DNA of 64,000 nucleotides from Bacillus salacetis (lineage in GTDB: Bacteria > Bacillota > Bacilli > Bacillales > Bacillaceae_B). The position numbers and the translations under genes are program-made. Positions 29,350-39,076 of the stretch are shown here, piece after piece. The stretch covers positions 62,001 through 126,000 of the forward strand of contig NZ_QXIR01000005.1 of NCBI RefSeq assembly GCF_003581585.1, written 5' to 3'. Under the pieces are notes generated by a model. The model had not been told where the DNA came from. It saw only the letters and a program-made list of their open reading frames with translations, and did not search any database. Position 1 is the stretch's first letter. Each line of letters opens with the position of its first letter.

Positions 29350-29518
29350 AAGGTTGAAGTCATCAACCGATCAGCCGGCAGCCGAAAGTTTTGAAGAGAG
29401 TGACAGCCAGGCTGTCTCCTGAGGGAACAATGGAGCCGTTCCGGTTCCTGCAGCCGGCAGGCATCAATCTCTTTATTGGAGCAAGCCGCATTCAAGGTGT
29501 TAAGCTGCGGCCGTTTTG
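29350..29518 (+). promoter_or_regulatory. candidate structured leader of rnc
   Basis: Hairpins visible in order are GGTTGA/TCAACC (29352-29368), GACAGC/GCTGTC (29402-29416) and GGAAC/GTTCC (29424-29442). The last two are enclosed by GCCGGC at 29374-29379 and 29454-29459. A terminator-like hairpin GCCGCA/TGCGGC with a short T-run follows (29485-29517), about 100 bases before rnc. It matches no riboswitch class I can name. The architecture (branched domain plus terminator) suggests attenuation, but this is inference. Confidence 0.4.
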
Positions 29519-29618
29519 ATAGGAAAACCCCTGTTAGGAACGCTGGATAATAATGCGGTGGAAATCAATATTTTATTTAAAAAATTATAGTAATCATAAA
29601 AAGCAAGGTGGAGGCCCA

Positions 29619-30368
29619 ATGCGGAAACAAGTAAGAAACAGGGATAAACAATCAATGCAGATCATTGATGAAAGATTTAAGGAGTTCCAACGTGAACACG
29701 ATATTCAATTTACTAATGAAAGATTGTTAAGACAAGCTTTCACGCATTCATCATATGTGAATGAGCATCGGAAAAAACCTTATGAAGATAATGAACGTCT
29801 TGAATTCCTTGGTGATGCAGTGCTGGAACTGACAGTGTCGCAATTCCTTTATAAAAAATATCCAACCATGAGTGAGGGAGAATTAACTAAGCTTCGGGCT
29901 GCCATTGTATGCGAACCTTCATTGGTTACCTTTGCAAATGAGTTGAAATTCGGCCAGCTCGTCCTCCTTGGTAAAGGGGAAGAGTTGACAGGCGGAAGAG
30001 AACGCCCTGCCCTGCTGGCAGATGTATTTGAAGCATTTATCGGTGCTCTTTATTTGGACCAAGGACTGGAAAAGGTTCTTAATATTTTGGAGAAGAACGT
30101 TTATCCGAAGATCAATTCCGGTGCTTTTTCTCATGTGATGGATTTTAAAAGCCAACTGCAGGAACTTGTCCAAAGGGACAGTGCAGGCGTGATTGAATAT
30201 GGGATCCTTCATGAGAAAGGACCTGCCCATAACCGTGAATTCGTCTCAAGGGTCTGCCTCAATGGAGAAGAACTGGGAATCGGTACAGGCCGTTCTAAAA
30301 AAGAAGCTGAACAGCATGCTGCACAAATGGCATTAGAAAAACTCAAAACTAAGCTTGAAGAAAATTAA
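29619..30368 (+). CDS. rnc: ribonuclease III
   Basis: RNase III (249 residues) cuts double-stranded RNA in rRNA and scRNA processing and, in B. subtilis, silences prophage toxins. The catalytic signature [14 protein letters not shown] is at about 61-74, with further acidic residues in [17 protein letters not shown]-terminal dsRBD (about 175-245) ends with [26 protein letters not shown] sets the ATG at 29619; the upstream in-frame ATG at 29553 lacks a good site. smc follows 11 bases later. Confidence 0.96.
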   Translation: MRKQVRNRDKQSMQIIDERFKEFQREHDIQFTNERLLRQAFTHSSYVNEHRKKPYEDNERLEFLGDAVLELTVSQFLYKKYPTMSEGELTKLRAAIVCEPSLVTFANELKFGQLVLLGKGEELTGGRERPALLADVFEAFIGALYLDQGLEKVLNILEKNVYPKINSGAFSHVMDFKSQLQELVQRDSAGVIEYGILHEKGPAHNREFVSRVCLNGEELGIGTGRSKKEAEQHAAQMALEKLKTKLEEN

Positions 30369-30379
30369 GGAGGAAGACT

Positions 30380-33300
30380 ATGTTCCTCAAACAACTAGAT
30401 GTCATAGGATTCAAATCATTTGCAGAAAGGATTTCTGTTGATTTTGTTCCCGGGGTAACTGCAGTAGTCGGTCCCAATGGAAGCGGAAAAAGCAATATCA
30501 TTGATGCCATCCGCTGGGTGCTTGGAGAACAATCAGCAAAATCCCTGCGGGGCGCAAAGATGGAGGACGTCATCTTTGCAGGAAGCGACTCCAGGAAACC
30601 GCTGAACTTTGCCGAGGTCACTTTGACTTTGGATAACAATGACGGCGCCCTTCCGATAGAGTACAGTGAAGTGAGTGTAACACGCAGGGTGTTCAGGTCA
30701 GGTGACAGTGAGTACCTTCTCAACAAACAGCCATGCAGATTGAAGGACATCATTGAACTATTCATGGATTCCGGGCTGGGTAAAGAAGCATTCTCAATAA
30801 TAAGCCAGGGAAAAGTAGAAGAAATATTAAACAGCAAACCTGAGGAAAGGCGTACAATCTTTGAGGATGCTGCAGGAGTCCTGAAATATAAGACGAGAAA
30901 AAAGAAAGCCGAAGCCAAACTCCATGAAACTCAGGAGAACCTCAACCGGGTCAATGATATAATCTCCGAACTTGAGAGCCAGGTGGAACCGCTGAAAATT
31001 CAAGCCTCCATGGCAAGGGATTATCTTGAGCAAAAAGACGAGCTCGAAAAAGTGGAGGTAGGTGTGACTGTCTACGAAATTGAAGACCTTCACAAACAGT
31101 GGCAGGACCTGAGTCGTTCCTTTGAATTGCATGGCAAGGATGAGCTGCAGCTTTCATCAGAGATTCAAAAACGTGAAGCACGGTTGGAAAAACTGAGGGA
31201 TAATGCTGCTGCACTTGATGAGTCCATAACCCGGCTGCAGGAAGTTCTTCTTTCCACAAGTGAAGACCTCGAAAAGCTTCAGGGAAGAAAGCAGGTTCTC
31301 CAAGAGAGGAAGAAAAACGCTTCCAACAATAGAGAACAGCTTGAAAAAAGCATCGAAGAATCAGAAAGCAGGATCAATAAGCTCTTCATTGAAAAACAGT
31401 CAATAGAAGCAGAATATGATTCAATCAAGGAAGAAGCAGAAAAGCTGCAGAAACTGCTCTCGGAAAAACATAAACGTTTTGAGTATTTCAATGATGATAT
31501 TGAAACAATGATTGAAACATTGAAAGGTGACTATATTGAAAAACTAAACCGTCAAGCAGCCGCGAAAAATGAAATTCAGTATTTGCAAAGTCAGCTGGAA
31601 CAACAATCCGGGCGGACCAGAAGGCTTGATGAGGATAACCAAAAGTTTCTTGCTCAAAGAGAGGAAATCCAGCAAGATCAAAAAGGTGTTGAAGCCCGCC
31701 TGCAGGAACTGAAAGATGCAATTGATCTGCAGGTGGTCGCTTTCAGAAAAGAAAAAAACGACTTGGAATCCATGAAAAACAAGTCTCAAAAGCTGGAAAG
31801 CACTCTTTATCAAGCCTATCAATTCCTGCAGCAGGCAAAATCCCGCAAAGAAATGCTTGAGGAGATGGAAGAGGACTATTCAGGCTTCTTTCAAGGTGTC
31901 AAGGAAGTGCTCAAAGCAAGAAACGGCACCTTGAATGGGATTGAAGGGGCAGTGGCAGAACTGGTTTCAGTACCGAAACAGTACGATAAGGCAATGGAAA
32001 CTGCACTTGGTGCGTCGATGCAGCATGTTGTTGTCGGGAGTGAATCCCACGGCAGGGAAGCCATTAACTATTTGAAAAAAAATCAATATGGCCGTGCCAC
32101 ATTCCTGCCGATGAATGTCATCAAAGGAAAATCGATACCTTCTGCGCAGTTATCCTTGATGAGCAGCCAGGGAGCTTTTGTGGGAGTTGCCTCCGACCTT
32201 CTTGAATATGACAGCAAGTATGGATCCATCGTCAGTAATCTTTTGGGAAATGTCATCATCACTGACGACCTCAAGGGTGCCAATGCCCTTGCCAAAATTG
32301 CCGGGTACAGGTACCGTTTTGTCACACTGGACGGCGATGTGGTCAATCCGGGGGGATCGATGTCAGGCGGGGCATCCAAACAAAAGAAGTCCTCCTTGCT
32401 GAGCAGGAAAAGTGAACTTGAAGAGCTGACAGCCAAGCTGAAACAGATGGAAGAAAAAACAGCAGGGCTCGAAAGCCAGATCAAGCAGTATAAAGCAGAT
32501 ATTTCACATAGTGAAAAAAAGCTTGAGGACATGAGGCTTAAAGGCGAGCAACTGAGGTATAGCGAGCAGGAGCAGAAATCCAAGCAGAGAGAATTGGAGC
32601 TATCCAGGAAAAATATGGATGAAAGACTTTCCTTGTATGATATGGAAAAAGGAGAATTTTCAGACCAGAAATCCAAGAATGAAATACGTATAGGCGAGCT
32701 GCGAACCGAACTCGAAACCATTGTACAAGAACTTGTTACGATGGAATCCAGAATTGAAGACCTGACTGATCAAAAGAATAATGACAGGACATCAAAAGAA
32801 GAAATTTCAGATGAAATCAGTGAGTTGAAAGCGAGGCTGGCAGCACGGAATGAACAGCTGAATGCCAGTAAGAGTGCCTTGCAGCGCATAACAGAGGATC
32901 TTGAACAGTCTCAGAAGAAAAAAAGCGATCATGAAGAAGATCTTAACTGGCTGACCAGCGAAATGGAAAACGATTTTTCAGGTGAAGAAAAACTTCAGGA
33001 AGATGCTGAAGCCAGAGCACGTGAAAAGCAGGAAACAGCGGGGTTGATCAGCAGCCGCAGGGAAGAAAGAATGAAACTTCAAACAGAAGTGGAAGATGAA
33101 GAACTTCATCTTAAAGAATTAAAAAGGCAGCATAAAGGGTTGATGGGAGCTCTTAAAGATGAAGAAGTGAAGATCAATCGTTTGGATGTTGAACTGGAAA
33201 ATCGTCTCGCACACCTCAGGGAAGAATATATGCTTACATTCGAGGCGGCAAAAGAAGATTATCCTCTGATATTGGAAATCGATGAGGCCAGGAAGAGAGT

Positions 33301-33949
33301 CAAACTTATTAAGATGGCCCTCGAGGAGCTGGGCACAGTTAATCTTGGAGCGATAGATGAATATGAACGTGTATCCGAAAGGTATCAGTTCCTTCTTGAA
33401 CAGCAAACAGATCTCCAGGAGGCAAAAGAAACCCTTCATGAAGTCATCCGGGAAATGGATACTGAGATGGTCAAGAGATTCGACTACACCTTCCATGCCA
33501 TCAAAGCTGAATTTGAAGGTGTATTTACGGCATTATTCGGCGGAGGCAGAGCAGAACTGAAACTGACTTCACCAGATGACCTCTTGAATACAGGGGTCGA
33601 TATCGTTGCCCAGCCGCCTGGGAAGAAACTGCAGAACCTTGGCTTGCTTTCCGGAGGCGAACGTGCCTTGACAGCTATCGCGCTGTTGTTCTCCATATTG
33701 AAAGTCCGTCCTGTGCCATTCTGCATTTTGGATGAAGTGGAAGCTGCTCTCGATGAAGCAAATGTTCAAAGATTCAGCAAGTATTTAAAGAAATTCAGCC
33801 GGGAAACACAATTCATCGTAATAACCCACCGGAAAGGCACCATGGAGGATGCCCACGTCCTGTACGGGGTTACCATGCAGGAGTCAGGGGTTTCCATGCT
33901 GGTGTCGGTAAGGCTGGAAGATACAAAAGAATTTGTTCAAGCTAAATAA
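30380..33949 (+). CDS. smc: chromosome segregation ATPase SMC
   Basis: SMC (1189 residues) forms the condensin core with ScpA and ScpB. The N-terminal head has VVGPNGSGKSNIIDAIRW (Walker A, about 30-47). Two long coiled coils (about 170-500 and 680-1020) flank the hinge (about 505-670, with GAVAELVSVP and NPGGSMSGGA). The C-terminal head has the ABC signature LSGGERALTAIALLF and Walker B ILDEVEAALDEANV. AAGGAGGAAG precedes the ATG. Standard length; cotranscribed with rnc and ftsY. Confidence 0.97.
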   Translation: MFLKQLDVIGFKSFAERISVDFVPGVTAVVGPNGSGKSNIIDAIRWVLGEQSAKSLRGAKMEDVIFAGSDSRKPLNFAEVTLTLDNNDGALPIEYSEVSVTRRVFRSGDSEYLLNKQPCRLKDIIELFMDSGLGKEAFSIISQGKVEEILNSKPEERRTIFEDAAGVLKYKTRKKKAEAKLHETQENLNRVNDIISELESQVEPLKIQASMARDYLEQKDELEKVEVGVTVYEIEDLHKQWQDLSRSFELHGKDELQLSSEIQKREARLEKLRDNAAALDESITRLQEVLLSTSEDLEKLQGRKQVLQERKKNASNNREQLEKSIEESESRINKLFIEKQSIEAEYDSIKEEAEKLQKLLSEKHKRFEYFNDDIETMIETLKGDYIEKLNRQAAAKNEIQYLQSQLEQQSGRTRRLDEDNQKFLAQREEIQQDQKGVEARLQELKDAIDLQVVAFRKEKNDLESMKNKSQKLESTLYQAYQFLQQAKSRKEMLEEMEEDYSGFFQGVKEVLKARNGTLNGIEGAVAELVSVPKQYDKAMETALGASMQHVVVGSESHGREAINYLKKNQYGRATFLPMNVIKGKSIPSAQLSLMSSQGAFVGVASDLLEYDSKYGSIVSNLLGNVIITDDLKGANALAKIAGYRYRFVTLDGDVVNPGGSMSGGASKQKKSSLLSRKSELEELTAKLKQMEEKTAGLESQIKQYKADISHSEKKLEDMRLKGEQLRYSEQEQKSKQRELELSRKNMDERLSLYDMEKGEFSDQKSKNEIRIGELRTELETIVQELVTMESRIEDLTDQKNNDRTSKEEISDEISELKARLAARNEQLNASKSALQRITEDLEQSQKKKSDHEEDLNWLTSEMENDFSGEEKLQEDAEARAREKQETAGLISSRREERMKLQTEVEDEELHLKELKRQHKGLMGALKDEEVKINRLDVELENRLAHLREEYMLTFEAAKEDYPLILEIDEARKRVKLIKMALEELGTVNLGAIDEYERVSERYQFLLEQQTDLQEAKETLHEVIREMDTEMVKRFDYTFHAIKAEFEGVFTALFGGGRAELKLTSPDDLLNTGVDIVAQPPGKKLQNLGLLSGGERALTAIALLFSILKVRPVPFCILDEVEAALDEANVQRFSKYLKKFSRETQFIVITHRKGTMEDAHVLYGVTMQESGVSMLVSVRLEDTKEFVQAK

Positions 33950-33964
33950 GGCAGGTGCTCAGAA

Positions 33965-34951
33965 GTGAGTTTTTTCAAGAAGTTAAAAGATAAATTTTCA
34001 ACATCTTCAGATTCAGTAACAAACAAGTTTAAGGATGGTCTTTCCAAAACAAGGAATAATTTTACTTCCAAAGTGAATGATCTCGTTGCAAGGTATCGGA
34101 AGGTAGACGAGGAATTCTTCGAGGAACTGGAGGAAATCCTCATCGGTGCAGATGTCGGATTTGACACGGTCATGGAATTGGTGGACCAATTGAAGCATGA
34201 AGCTAAGCTGCGAAACATCCAGGAAACCAGTGAACTTCAAAGCGTCATTTCCGAAAAACTGGTTGAAATTTATGAAGGAGATGAAGGTGCTTCCAGTGAA
34301 TTGAACATTCAGGATGATTCCTTGACGGTCATTCTGTTTGTAGGGGTCAACGGAGTAGGGAAGACAACGACCATCGGTAAGATGGCACACATGTTCAAGG
34401 ATCAGGGGAAGAATGTTCTGCTGGCTGCCGGTGATACATTCCGTGCCGGTGCAATTGATCAGCTGGAAGTTTGGGGAGAAAGAACCGGGGTCCCTGTCAT
34501 TAAGCACTCGGAGGGATCCGACCCCGCTGCGGTTGTTTACGATGCCGTACAATCTGCCAAAGCAAAAAAAGCAGATGTACTTCTATGCGATACAGCCGGC
34601 CGTCTGCAAAATAAAGTTAACCTGATGAATGAACTGCAAAAAGTAAAAAGAGTCATTGAGCGTGAAATCCCTGGAGCGCCTCACGAAGTACTGCTTGTCC
34701 TGGATGCAACAACAGGCCAGAATGCCCTGCTTCAAGCCAAGACGTTCAAAGAGGCGACAGATGTTTCTGGTATCGTTCTTACCAAACTTGATGGCACAGC
34801 AAAAGGCGGAATCGTTATTGGAATCAAAAATGAACTCCAAATTCCGGTCAAATTTGTCGGTCTTGGCGAAAAAATCGATGACCTTCAGCCCTTTGACGCT
34901 GAAAAGTATGTATACGGCCTATTTGCCAACATCGTCGATGAAGAAAAATAA
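33965..34951 (+). CDS. ftsY: signal recognition particle receptor FtsY
   Basis: The 328-residue SRP GTPase receives Ffh-bound ribosomes at the membrane. A short N-terminal basic segment (MSFFKKLKDKF) replaces the long acidic A domain of E. coli. The N domain is followed by the G domain: GVNGVGKTTTIGKMA (G1), DTAGR (G3) and TKLDGTAKGG (G4). The start is GTG after GGCAGGTGC. The terminator directly after separates it from ylxM-ffh. Confidence 0.96.
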   Translation: MSFFKKLKDKFSTSSDSVTNKFKDGLSKTRNNFTSKVNDLVARYRKVDEEFFEELEEILIGADVGFDTVMELVDQLKHEAKLRNIQETSELQSVISEKLVEIYEGDEGASSELNIQDDSLTVILFVGVNGVGKTTTIGKMAHMFKDQGKNVLLAAGDTFRAGAIDQLEVWGERTGVPVIKHSEGSDPAAVVYDAVQSAKAKKADVLLCDTAGRLQNKVNLMNELQKVKRVIEREIPGAPHEVLLVLDATTGQNALLQAKTFKEATDVSGIVLTKLDGTAKGGIVIGIKNELQIPVKFVGLGEKIDDLQPFDAEKYVYGLFANIVDEEK

Positions 34952-34965
34952 TAGGTTTGATTTGG

Positions 34966-35001
34966 CCGCAATAAGCATTTATGCTTATCGCGGTTTTTTT
35001 T
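34966..35001 (+). terminator. terminator after ftsY
   Basis: CCGCAATAAGCAT pairs with ATGCTTATCGCGG and is followed by eight Ts. Confidence 0.9.
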
Positions 35002-35250
35002 GTTTTCCTGTCTTAGCCGTAAATTCAGCGGCGGTATACTGGCTTTTTATGAGGTGATGCTTGTATTCCTCAGGCAAAAAAAGAGAAAGCTTTATTCTGG
35101 TTCCTCACAAAGCGTACATAAATCCAGAAAAGAAAAGAAACCTTGATTAATGGCCATTACGGAAGTTACATGAGACCAGAAAAAGCTGGAAACAGAGAGT
35201 CGGCCGGCTCAAATCCCCGCGGAATGGAACATTTTACCTGTGTTTATGTC
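35002..35250. other. spacer between ftsY and ylxM
   Basis: No gene or recognised regulatory structure in this 249-base stretch; some GC-rich sequence (GGCCGGC) occurs near 35202 ahead of the repeat relic. Confidence 0.45.
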
Positions 35251-35327
35251 CTGTTCCAGCGGCAGGCGGATGGTGGATTTTGGTCCTGCTGCTTGCGATA
35301 AGTCACTGAACAGCCTCTTCCACTTTT
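35251..35327 (+). repeat. shortened relative of the 151-bp repeat
   Basis: The segment has the same ordered blocks as the 258-768 repeat: GTTCCAGCGGC, GGTCCTGCTGCTTGCGATAAGTCA, TGAAC and CTTCCACTTTT, with the middle missing. It ends six bases before the -35 box of the ylxM promoter. Confidence 0.7.
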
Positions 35328-35332
35328 GACAC

Positions 35333-35361
35333 TTGACATTCATCCGAATCCCCTGTATTCT
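35333..35361 (+). promoter_or_regulatory. sigma-A promoter of ylxM-ffh
   Basis: Consensus TTGACA (35333-35338), 17-base spacer, TATTCT (35356-35361). Confidence 0.8.
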
Positions 35362-35403
35362 TCTTATGTAAAGGTTTTTCACTTAACACAAGGGGGAGAG
35401 GAA

Positions 35404-35736
35404 ATGCTGGAAAAGACGACACGTATGAACTATCTGTATGATTTCTATCAGTCGCTTTTAACTCCCAAGCAAAGCAGCTATATGTCCCTCTACTACTTGG
35501 ACGACTTCTCCCTTGGCGAAATCGCAGAGGAATATGAGATAAGCCGTCAAGCAGTTTATGATAATATCAAGCGTACCGAAGCGATGCTTGAAGAATATGA
35601 AGAAAAGCTTTTATTATTTCAGAAGTTTCAAGAGCGCAGCAAGCTATTGCGTGAAATCAAACAGTTGCTCAAAACAGATGACGTTAAAACGTCAGGATTA
35701 GAAGAGCTGTTAGACAAGCTCGAGAAATTGGATTAG
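35404..35736 (+). CDS. ylxM: YlxM, SRP-associated DNA-binding family protein
   Basis: The 110-residue protein has a sigma-70 region 4-like helix-turn-helix: [20 protein letters not shown] and [18 protein letters not shown] (about 18-55), then a coiled-coil tail. The family (UPF0122) is always next to ffh. In streptococci YlxM modulates SRP GTPase assembly; here function is inferred from that. GGGGGAGAGG sets the ATG at 35404. Confidence 0.92.
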   Translation: MLEKTTRMNYLYDFYQSLLTPKQSSYMSLYYLDDFSLGEIAEEYEISRQAVYDNIKRTEAMLEEYEEKLLLFQKFQERSKLLREIKQLLKTDDVKTSGLEELLDKLEKLD

Positions 35737-35748
35737 GAGGCGGCACTT

Positions 35749-37092
35749 ATGGCATTTGAAGGATTAGCCGACCGACTGCAAGGCACAATTCAGAAGATCC
35801 GCGGAAAAGGGAAAGTCAATGAAGCGGATGTGAAAGAAATGATGCGTGAAGTCCGTCTTGCCTTGCTTGAAGCAGACGTCAACTTCAAAGTAGTAAAAAC
35901 ATTCGTTAAAAAGGTAAGTGAGCGGGCTGTCGGCCAGGAAGTCATGCAGAGCTTGACACCGGGACAACAGGTCATCAAAGTCGTAAAAGAAGAACTTACC
36001 GAATTAATGGGTGGAGAGCAGAGCCAGATCGCCGTTGCCAAGCGTCCGCCTACCGTCATCATGATGGTTGGCCTTCAGGGTGCTGGTAAAACCACGACGA
36101 CTGGCAAGCTTGCAAACCTTCTGAGAAAAAAATATAACCGCAAACCACTCTTGGTTGCAGCGGATATCTATCGACCAGCAGCGATAAAGCAGCTGGAAAC
36201 TCTCGGAAAACAACTGAGTATGCCGGTTTTTTCTTTAGGTGATCAAGTAAGTCCGGTTGAAATTGCAAAACAGGCAATCGAGAAAGCGAAGGAAGAGCAC
36301 CATGACTATGTTCTGATTGATACAGCCGGACGCCTTCATATTGATGAAAAGCTGATGGGTGAGTTGGAAGATATCAAGGAACTTGCAAACCCTGATGAAA
36401 TATTCCTTGTTGTCGATGCAATGACCGGGCAGGATGCAGTCAATGTTGCCCAAAGCTTTAACGAATCTTTGGGAATCTCCGGCGTTGTCCTCACAAAGCT
36501 TGACGGGGATACCCGGGGTGGAGCAGCCCTTTCCATCCGGTCCGTTACGGAAAAGCCGATTAAGTTCGTAGGGATGGGTGAAAAGCTTGATGCCCTGGAA
36601 CCTTTCCATCCGGAACGAATGGCTTCCCGTATCCTGGGTATGGGTGATGTTCTTTCCTTGATTGAAAAGGCCCAAGCAAATGTCGATGAAGATAAAGCCA
36701 AGGAGCTTGAGAAGAAAATGAGGACCATGTCCTTTACTTTTGAAGATTTCCTTGAACAGCTGGGACAAGTTAAGCAGATGGGTCCTCTTGATGAATTGAT
36801 CAAGATGATGCCCGGAGCAAACAAAATGAAAGGCCTGGATAAGCTTCAAGTGGATGAAAAACAGCTTAGTCACGTCGAGGCGATCATTCAATCCATGACC
36901 AAAGAAGAGAAGCAGCATCCGGAAACCATCAATGCCAGCAGGAAAAAACGAATTGCAAGAGGGAGCGGGAGGAACATCCAGGAAGTTAACCGTCTGCTGA
37001 AGCAATTTGAAGATATGAAAAAAATGATGAAACAAATGAGCGGAATGCAGGGCAAAGGCAAGAAAAAAGGCCTTAAATTCCCGTTCATGTAA
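35749..37092 (+). CDS. ffh: signal recognition particle protein Ffh
   Basis: Ffh (447 residues) binds scRNA and signal sequences and targets ribosomes to FtsY. N domain (about 1-90), then G domain with GLQGAGKTTTTGKLA (about 105), DTAGR and TKLDGDTRGG. The C-terminal M domain (about 300-447) has the RNA-binding stretch SRKKRIARGSGR and a Met-rich tail MKKMMKQMSGMQGKGKKKG. AGGAGGC precedes the ATG. A promoter for rpsP follows, with no strong terminator between. Confidence 0.97.
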   Translation: MAFEGLADRLQGTIQKIRGKGKVNEADVKEMMREVRLALLEADVNFKVVKTFVKKVSERAVGQEVMQSLTPGQQVIKVVKEELTELMGGEQSQIAVAKRPPTVIMMVGLQGAGKTTTTGKLANLLRKKYNRKPLLVAADIYRPAAIKQLETLGKQLSMPVFSLGDQVSPVEIAKQAIEKAKEEHHDYVLIDTAGRLHIDEKLMGELEDIKELANPDEIFLVVDAMTGQDAVNVAQSFNESLGISGVVLTKLDGDTRGGAALSIRSVTEKPIKFVGMGEKLDALEPFHPERMASRILGMGDVLSLIEKAQANVDEDKAKELEKKMRTMSFTFEDFLEQLGQVKQMGPLDELIKMMPGANKMKGLDKLQVDEKQLSHVEAIIQSMTKEEKQHPETINASRKKRIARGSGRNIQEVNRLLKQFEDMKKMMKQMSGMQGKGKKKGLKFPFM

Positions 37093-37482
<390 letters not shown>

Positions 37483-37484
37483 TT

Positions 37485-37727
37485 GTGGAACAAATGAAAG
37501 ATTTGATCTTAACGATTGTGGCTCCCCTTGTGGACCGTCCTGAAGATGTAGAAGTACATGTTGAAGAAAAGGATGATTCCATCACTTACAAGCTCTTGCT
37601 TCATCCTGAAGATATGGGCAAGGTGATCGGCAGGCAGGGGCGGGTCGCAAAGTCGATTCGAACAGTGGTTTATGCAGCAGCTGGATCACATGAACAAAAG
37701 AGAGTCTTTCTTGAAATTGCAGAATAA
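37485..37727 (+). CDS. khpA: KhpA, KH-domain RNA-binding protein
   Basis: A small (77-80 residue) single-KH-domain protein (YlqC). The GXXG loop is visible as VIGRQGRVAKSIRT. KhpA forms a dimer with KhpB/Jag that binds RNA and influences cell elongation in Firmicutes. The start is uncertain: GTG at 37485 gives 80 residues, ATG at 37494 gives 77, and neither has a strong ribosome binding site, so coupling to rpsP two bases upstream is likely. A terminator follows. Confidence 0.93.
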   Translation: MEQMKDLILTIVAPLVDRPEDVEVHVEEKDDSITYKLLLHPEDMGKVIGRQGRVAKSIRTVVYAAAGSHEQKRVFLEIAE

Positions 37728-37805
37728 CAAAACAACTAGAGCGGACATGACGGCAAGCTTTCATCTTGGAAGGTGAGCAAATGTCCAGCATATAAGACAG
37801 TTACC

Positions 37806-37834
37806 AAAGGGAGGAGAATACACCTCCCTTTTTA
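37806..37834 (+). terminator. terminator after khpA
   Basis: AAGGGAGG and CCTCCCTT pair around an eight-base loop, followed by TTT. Confidence 0.87.
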
Positions 37835-38159
37835 CATACCATTTTATAGCCTGGTGATAATTCCCTCGATTTGGTTTTGGATTGTGATGAATATTCATCA
37901 TTTATAGCTATAATCATTACCTCGGGCAATAGCCTCGGGTTCAATCATAAGGCCCGGGGGAAGAATTCCTGCAAGCGGATCACACAGACTCTGTTCAAGG
38001 TTGGAAACCACTCCCTTCTTCGCTGCTATTGCTTAGAGCGGAAGCTTGCGTGCCCTATTGTATCTTTCGGGACTCCTCATTATCGGGGGTGCACAACCGG
38101 AGGAGGAAGCAGCTAGTTTAGTAATTGCAAAAAAGCAACATTCACAGGAGGCTAAAATA
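37835..38159. other. 325-base leader region of ylqD-rimM-trmD
   Basis: No credible gene. It holds a perfect 16-bp palindrome TGATGAATATTCATCA (37885-37900), a TATAAT box (37909-37914) and a hairpin CCTCGGG/CCCGGGG (about 37932-37959). Inverted GCAAGC/GCTTGC follow further on. The ribosome binding site of ylqD is AGGAGG near 38148. The palindrome beside a -10-like box suggests an operator, but no protein can be named. Confidence 0.45.
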
Positions 38160-38546
38160 ATGAAAATACTCCAGAATGTCATAGTTAATCAGGTGTTGAC
38201 CGAGGCGAGCAAAACAGCTTTGCTTGAAAAATATGAAGGCAAAAAGTTTCAGCTTCAAAAAGAGTGCGAACAGTTGAGGTTTGAACTGAAGAAGATGGAA
38301 AAGACCCAAAAGTACTCCTCGCGGAATCTTAAAGCCCATTTTGAAAAAGAAATAGAGTCAAGGATGGAAAAAATCAAACTCACAGATTTCCAAATCGACC
38401 AGCTCGATATTCTGCCTCTTGGAAGTGAGCTGAAGGATAAAGAGGTGCAGGGGATTGTCGAAGTGGAAGTGGGGGATAATTGGGAAGAAAAGAATCTCTC
38501 CCGGACCATTGTCATAAAGGATGGTTATATTAGTGAAATACGATAG
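38160..38546 (+). CDS. ylqD: YlqD family protein of unknown function
   Basis: The 128-residue protein has an N-terminal segment [18 protein letters not shown], a predicted coiled coil rich in E and K (about 15-75), and a C-terminal beta-rich part ending [20 protein letters not shown]. It matches the YlqD family, found in Bacillaceae between khpA and rimM; function unknown, though its fixed place suggests ribosome assembly. CAGGAGGC sets the ATG at 38160; the frame extends upstream without family sequence. Confidence 0.88.
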   Translation: MKILQNVIVNQVLTEASKTALLEKYEGKKFQLQKECEQLRFELKKMEKTQKYSSRNLKAHFEKEIESRMEKIKLTDFQIDQLDILPLGSELKDKEVQGIVEVEVGDNWEEKNLSRTIVIKDGYISEIR

Positions 38547-38557
38547 AGGTGATAAAG

Positions 38558-39076
38558 ATGGAAAAGTGGTTTAACGTTGGCAAGATTGTAAACACCCATG
38601 GAGTCAGAGGAGAAGTCAGGGTCATCTCCAGGACCGATTTTCCGGACGAAAGATATCAGGCAGGGAGTAAGCTTTACCTGTTTACTGAAAAGGAAGTGAA
38701 TCCCCTGGAATTGGTCGTGGAATCCCATCGTAAACATAAGAATTTCGATTTGCTGACATTCAGCGGGTATAATGACATCAGTGAAGTTGAACCATTTAAA
38801 AATGGGTTACTTAAAGTCAACGAAACGCAGCTAGGCGATTTGAAAGAAGGAGAATATTATTTTCATGAAATCATAGGCTGTGTTGTCAAGACGTCAGCGG
38901 GCGAAGAGATAGGCCCTGTAAAAGAGATTCTGACGCCTGGGGCCAATGACGTTTGGGTTATCAAAGGAGCCAAAGGGAAAGAGATATTGATTCCATATAT
39001 CGATGAGATTGTAAAGAAAATCGATGTTGATAAAAAGGAGATTGTCATTGAGCCTATGGAAGGACTCTTATCATGA
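38558..39076 (+). CDS. rimM: 16S rRNA processing protein RimM
   Basis: RimM (172 residues) helps maturation of the 30S head and binds S19. The N-terminal domain has [18 protein letters not shown]; the C-terminal PRC-barrel has [31 protein letters not shown] sets the ATG at 38558 rather than GTG 38549. It overlaps the trmD start (ATGATG). Confidence 0.96.
   Translation: MEKWFNVGKIVNTHGVRGEVRVISRTDFPDERYQAGSKLYLFTEKEVNPLELVVESHRKHKNFDLLTFSGYNDISEVEPFKNGLLKVNETQLGDLKEGEYYFHEIIGCVVKTSAGEEIGPVKEILTPGANDVWVIKGAKGKEILIPYIDEIVKKIDVDKKEIVIEPMEGLLS

Noticed and set aside
36235-37035. 266-codon minus-strand frame
   Set aside because: Fully antisense to ffh, whose protein is certain; a shadow of its codon structure.
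37871-38116. 81-codon open frame in the ylqD leader
   Set aside because: No ribosome binding site, unusual composition and overlap with hairpins; unlike any family known to me.
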